A stretch of 11,678 bases of DNA from Cyclostephanos tholiformis (taxonomy: Eukaryota > Bacillariophyta > Thalassiosirophyceae > Thalassiosirales > Thalassiosiraceae), in contig JALLPB010001015.1 in the NCBI GenBank assembly GCA_036939975.1, positions 1-11,678 of the forward strand, given 5' to 3'. This document shows positions 8,598 through 11,678 of this stretch, piece by piece. The position numbers were made by a program, and so were the translations under genes. The stretch's first letter is position 1. Every line of letters begins with the position of its first letter. The notes under the pieces are model-generated. The model did no database searches. It had not been told where the DNA came from and saw only the letters and a list, made by a program, of their open reading frames with translations.

Positions 8598-10339
8598 ATG
8601 TCCTCGTGCCGACCTCCCGTGAACAGCACGTATCTCGTCATAGGCCAAGATCTATTCTCCATCGACGAATACGTTAGGTCGCAGTACAACTACAGCCTGC
8701 ACCACCATTATCATCCGAGGACGGATACCAATAACACCTCGCCGTTTACCAATGGCAGCACCGTGATTGACTCCATCTCGAATTTCGTCCCATCCGGTGA
8801 GTTATATATATATATGTACATATATATATATATATTGTCGTCGTCGTGTGGATTGTTACATGTACCCGACTCAAGTCGAGCCCCCCCCCCCCCCCTCCGT
8901 CCCCCGGTTCCGGGGATGTGCACACTTTCGACAGCCTTCATGGTCTACACCGACCTGGCGACGCTCGTCGGCCTTTGGGAACCGAGCGACTACGGTTCCG
9001 GGGTGGAGTACGCCGATGGTACCGTGGACCTGTTCTATCCGCTGCCGTCGTCGTCGTCTCGGCATGACAACGATCGCCACGACGTTGACAACGACGGTCG
9101 GATCGTAACGACCAGATCGCCCGTCGGCCTTCAGATTGGCCTGTGGCTCGACGGCGCGGACGGATGCTTCTCAATCTGCTCCGGAGAGATGGACGATAAC
9201 ATCCGACGGCTCTCGTCGTACCTGGAGCGAACGCGAGCGTCGAGGGTATTCTTACGACTGGGATACGAATTCGACAACCCATCCTTCGGATACATCGACG
9301 ATCCGGAAATATACGCGCTCGCATTCCGCAAGATCGCGCACGACGTTCGCGCGGGACTGACGCCGGATTCACGGGAACGCGTGCTATTCGTGTGGCACTC
9401 GTGGGCGGCCCCGATGGCGCACTTGGGACTGTCGCTCGAACGATTTTACCCCGGCGACGACGTCGTGGATTGGATCGGGATATCGCTATTCCAGCAGGCG
9501 TACCCGTGGTCGTCGGATTGGGCCGGGACGATGTCGGACGTGGCGAACGTGCTGGACTTCGCGAGGGATCACGAGAAGGTACCGTATATATCATAGTTGT
9601 TGTCCCAACCCCCCCCCGCCCCCCCACCCACACCCCCACGTCCGTTGCGATCTCGCCGATTTACGGCGAATGATATCCGCCGGTCGAATTGATCCCGAGG
9701 AAATTACTTACGACGTGGCTCTCATTTCTTTTTTTTTTTTTCCCCGCCCTCCAGCCGATGATGATTGCCGAATCCACGCCCTTCGGTGGGATCGAATTGA
9801 AGCAAGCGAGTGAAGATGCGGAAGAGTATCTCGCCATACACGACTATGACAAGGACGATTGGGAGCGTTGGTTCGGTAGGGTTATAGACCTCATCGACGA
9901 ATATGACGTGTCGATGTGGTGTTACATCAATTGCGATTGGGAGAGTCAGCCGATGTGGCACGGGGTGGGCTTCGGCGAGACGCGTCTGTCGTCCAACGCG
10001 CACGTCATGTCGCAATGGTACGACAAGGTCACCAACAACGGATTGGCGAATAGAAGATTCCTCTTCGCGGGATCACTCGAATATTGTGACGATGATCATT
10101 CTCATATCAGTGAGGGGAATAAGGATGACTTCAACCCTTTTTTCATTTCCTACATTTTGGTCCCATTCTTGGTCGCTGCTGGGGCATTCTTCATTCCATA
10201 CTATATTTTGGGCAAGCATAAAGTGAAATCAACGAAGGAAGAACGTAGACCACTCCTTTCAAATATCGATGAAACCGTTAGAACCCCGGCTAAGTTTCTT
10301 GATACTAGAAGGCCCCTAGCTGTCGCGGCTCCGTTATAG
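8598..10339 (+). CDS. Membrane-anchored GH26-like glycoside hydrolase (join 8598..8796, 8935..9578, 9755..10339)
   Basis: Three exons encode 475 aa. Residues 67-375 form a clan GH-A-like catalytic domain. VFLRLGYEFDNPSFGY (171-186) carries the likely acid/base E178, followed by LFVWHSW (217-223), VVDWIGIS (243-250), then MMIAESTPFGG (283-293) with the likely nucleophile E287. This spacing fits GH26-type beta-mannanase relatives; another GH-A family (GH5, GH39) is possible. Expected role: hydrolysis of a beta-linked polysaccharide. N-glycosylation sequons occur at N9, N31, N45, N46 and N52. A transmembrane helix spans about 409-433, then a 42-residue tail carries ERRPLL (444-449), an acidic di-leucine signal. 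Topology suggests a luminal enzyme sent to a vacuole or endosome. Oddly, no signal peptide follows the ATG at 8598 (A at -3); a 5' exon may be missing. An in-frame stop at 8547-8549 limits upstream extension without splicing. Confidence 0.72.
8803..8832. repeat. 30-bp perfect TA-rich palindrome in intron
   Basis: A (TA)n tract with the centre ATGTACAT forms a perfect 30-bp inverted repeat with no loop, placed just inside the 5' splice site. It could form a hairpin in the pre-mRNA that holds the donor close to the stem, or a cruciform in DNA. Confidence 0.9.
8881..8895 (+). repeat. C15 homopolymer in intron
   Basis: Fifteen consecutive C bases lie between the TA palindrome and the acceptor of intron 1. 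The length should be polymorphic and prone to sequencing error. It is one of many C runs of 9 or more in the window (others near 2694, 3027, 4232, 4322, 7855 and 9609). Confidence 0.9.
9579..9754 (+). other. Phase-0 intron 2 of the glycosidase gene
   Basis: The donor AAG|GTACCG is at 9579. The acceptor CCTCCAG ends at 9754 after a long T tract (9726-9741). Splicing joins ..ARDHEK to PMMIAESTPFGG.., which brings the nucleophile strand into frame. Retention would hit a stop at 9594-9596. A C/A-rich block (9609-9640) lies inside. Confidence 0.85.
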
Positions 10340-10520
10340 TGACATGAATCTGCTTGTGCCAGCAGGCCCCCTTAATAATTGAGATCACCGCTTTTACCTA
10401 CATCATGTCTTCTCTAAATTGTGGTCTACATCCAATATCAACGAAACCATATGAAATAATCCCTTTTGACAAATTTACTATTCTTTGACGTTTGTTTGAT
10501 CGAGCCTAGAGAGAGGTGGA

Positions 10521-10582
10521 AATTTTCTTCTTTCCCTGGTCACTGCTTAGAGAATTTCCTTCTTTCCCCGGCCCCTGCTTAA
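10521..10582 (+). repeat. Imperfect tandem duplication, about 30-bp unit
   Basis: Units 10521-10550 and 10553-10582 share about 25 of 30 positions (AATTTYCTTCTTTCCCYGG.. ending CTGCTTA). The second ends in TTAA, the target tetranucleotide of piggyBac elements, which may be chance. Confidence 0.7.
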
Positions 10583-10632
10583 ATTTTCAGTAAACCTATG
10601 GAATACTTATTAGAGTGGTCTTTCAACCGGGC

Positions 10633-10670
10633 GGTATGAATTCATGGTTTTGGTATGAATTCATGGTTTG
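10633..10670 (+). repeat. Tandem duplication of a 19-bp unit
   Basis: GGTATGAATTCATGGTTT plus one base occurs twice in a row (10633-10651 and 10652-10670), identical except for the last base. Each unit contains the palindrome ATGAATTCAT. It lies upstream of the transposase remnant and could be a subterminal repeat of the element. Confidence 0.85.
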
Positions 10671-10916
10671 TTCGATGGGGCTGATCTTGGCAAATATTGC
10701 AGATAATCTAATAAAATTGATTATGGCATGTTTCCCATGATGTTGGGGAGTGGGACAACCGTGGCCTTGCTCGCCAGTATCATTTTGCCCCATTGTTTAT
10801 GGGGCTGATTGTGGCTGTTGTGTTGCCAAAAAAAAGTTGTGACCACTCCTGGCCATCTCCTTGGTAGGAACTTGTAGGTACCATACCAGAAAATCGGTGA
10901 GGCATAACTTTTCACC

Positions 10917-11575
10917 ATGGTCTCAAGATCTCTCCCCGCCGGCATAGGCACCGTCGGCTCCACCAAGGCAAGATTCTTCCACCCTAGTGATAAAATTAGG
11001 GTGAAATGGCCTAACAACAACAAGCGCCAACTGGTGAATGTGCTCGTCATCGGCGAGGGCCAGACGTCAATAGAAGGAACCAGTGGTTTTATATCATGCG
11101 CATCCCCGACATCGATGATGGCTGTGAGTTCCACATCATTAAGTTTAACTTCACCGTGAACGTTGCCCCCTAAGTGCCATTTCTGGGTGAGCTCAATCGC
11201 GGTCCCCGTTCGCGTCGACAGCAGCGACCAGCTGCTGCTGTGGGTGAAGTCAATCCTCATTGGGCTGCTACTAGTGATGTTGTTCCAAATGTTGGCAAGT
11301 TGGGAGACAACCTCGAGGATCTCTGGCGCCAAGGCATCGAAGTCGAAGATGACAACGAACCAGCGCCCGAAAACGCCGAAACTACCATGGCGCATCCAAA
11401 CAATGGGTGGTTCGAAAAGCCCACGATGTGCTCGAGGCGGATGGCCAACGTCAACAATGCCAAAGGGAAATTCAACTCCCATCTTTGGGAAGACATCGCC
11501 GAGATGAACGAGCTCGACCTCTTCCAAATGTGTTTCTTCGAGCAGTTTGTAATTGCTGCATTCGGTGCTTGATTC
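10917..11575 (+). pseudogene. Degenerate piggyBac-like transposase N-terminal part
   Basis: The reading starts at ATG 10917 (frame 3) with GIGTVGSTKARFFHPSDKIRVKWP and NNNKRQLVNVLVIGEG. It then needs a shift near 11064-11068 into frame 2, where NRRNQWFYIMRIPDIDDG and CEFHIIKFNF follow. A TAA at 11171-11173 interrupts, but the same frame continues through an acidic stretch (EVEDDNEPAPENAE) to WEDIAEMNELDLFQMCFFEQFV, and stops at 11573. The last part resembles the segment before the catalytic core of diatom PGBD-type piggyBac transposases (..LF.MCFPE.FV..), and the earlier part a small beta-barrel domain found ahead of it. The catalytic Asp region is absent, being beyond the window or lost. One frameshift and one stop mark it as non-functional. 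The family call rests on my recall of motif style and is moderate; the coding direction is more secure than the name. Confidence 0.45.
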
Positions 11576-11678
11576 AAACCCAGTCCACATCCTCAAAAAG
11601 AATTCAAGCAAGTAAAAACGATTTATCTCGCCCGCCCCTGCAGGGATTGCCGTAAGAATACACGGGACTACTGTTCAT
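11576..11678. other. Window end, no supportable feature
   Basis: The sequence after the transposase-like remnant has no clean continuation in any frame that I can match to the next piggyBac block. Another frameshift in the element is possible, but I cannot place it. Confidence 0.3.

Larger units (their letters stand above)
8797..8934 (+). other. Phase-1 intron 1 of the glycosidase gene, stop-free and in frame
   Basis: The donor is G|GTGAGT at 8797 and the acceptor CGACAG ends at 8934. Splicing gives ..NFVPSAFMVYTDL.., replacing a translated low-complexity stretch (Tyr/Ile run, then Pro run). The intron is 138 nt, divisible by three, without an in-frame stop. It contains a TA palindrome (8803-8832) and a C15 run (8881-8895). 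Confidence 0.75.
10340..10916. other. Gene-free stretch with short repeats
   Basis: This follows the glycosidase stop and should include its 3' UTR. It is AT-richer than the genes. It contains two tandem duplications, annotated separately, and AATAAA near 10709. A long open frame on the minus strand crosses into it but shows no domain. I see no RNA gene. Confidence 0.4.

Noticed and set aside
8938..9639. Minus-strand 233-codon frame antisense to the glycosidase
   Set aside because: Arg/Pro-rich shadow of the catalytic exon; it crosses intron 2 of the real gene and has no recognisable feature.
1..11678. tRNA, rRNA or CRISPR array
   Set aside because: I scanned for T-loop-like GGTTCGAATCC patterns and regular spacer-repeat structure; TTCGAAT at about 455 has no matching stems, and no spaced repeat array is present.

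Overview
The window looks like nuclear DNA from a diatom, most likely a centric (Thalassiosirales-like) species. That placement is inference from several traits: compact genes with short GT-AG introns (72 to 230 nt), mostly with GTGAGT donors and T-rich or C-rich tails; Kozak-type start contexts; long C homopolymers and TCG/GAC microsatellites running through exons and introns; protein families typical of stramenopiles; and a decayed piggyBac-like transposase. Nothing prokaryotic (operons, Shine-Dalgarno sites, CRISPR arrays) is visible. Species was not determined.

Layout. 1-850 holds no gene I can support, only a possible 36-residue 3' fragment at the very start. 853-1056 is a cluster of direct and inverted copies of a GGACAAC/GGACAAGTTT module with two nested hairpins. 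Four protein genes follow. (1) 1287-3392, minus, one exon: 701 aa, ankyrin repeats joined to a SAM-dependent methyltransferase-like domain. (2) 3512-5040, plus, two exons: 432 aa, type II membrane protein with a sulfotransferase-like domain. (3) 5129-8035, minus, two exons: 944 aa, AAAP/SLC38-type amino acid transporter with very large hydrophilic insertions. (4) 8598-10339, plus, three exons: 475 aa, GH26-like glycoside hydrolase domain with a C-terminal membrane anchor and an acidic di-leucine tail. From 10340 the DNA turns repetitive, with two short tandem duplications, and 10917-11575 is a frameshifted, stop-interrupted piggyBac-like transposase remnant.

Arrangement. Genes 1 and 2 are divergent, with about 120 bp between start codons that contain a five-run C tract (G-quadruplex-capable on the other strand). 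Genes 2 and 3 converge with 88 bp between stops. Genes 3 and 4 diverge over about 560 bp. Genes 2, 3 and 4 all encode predicted endomembrane or vacuolar-type membrane proteins (Golgi-style sulfotransferase, transporter, anchored glycosidase). Whether that is a functional grouping or chance is unknown. Exon junctions were worked out by hand from reading frame, splice consensus and continuity of conserved motifs; no transcript evidence was available.
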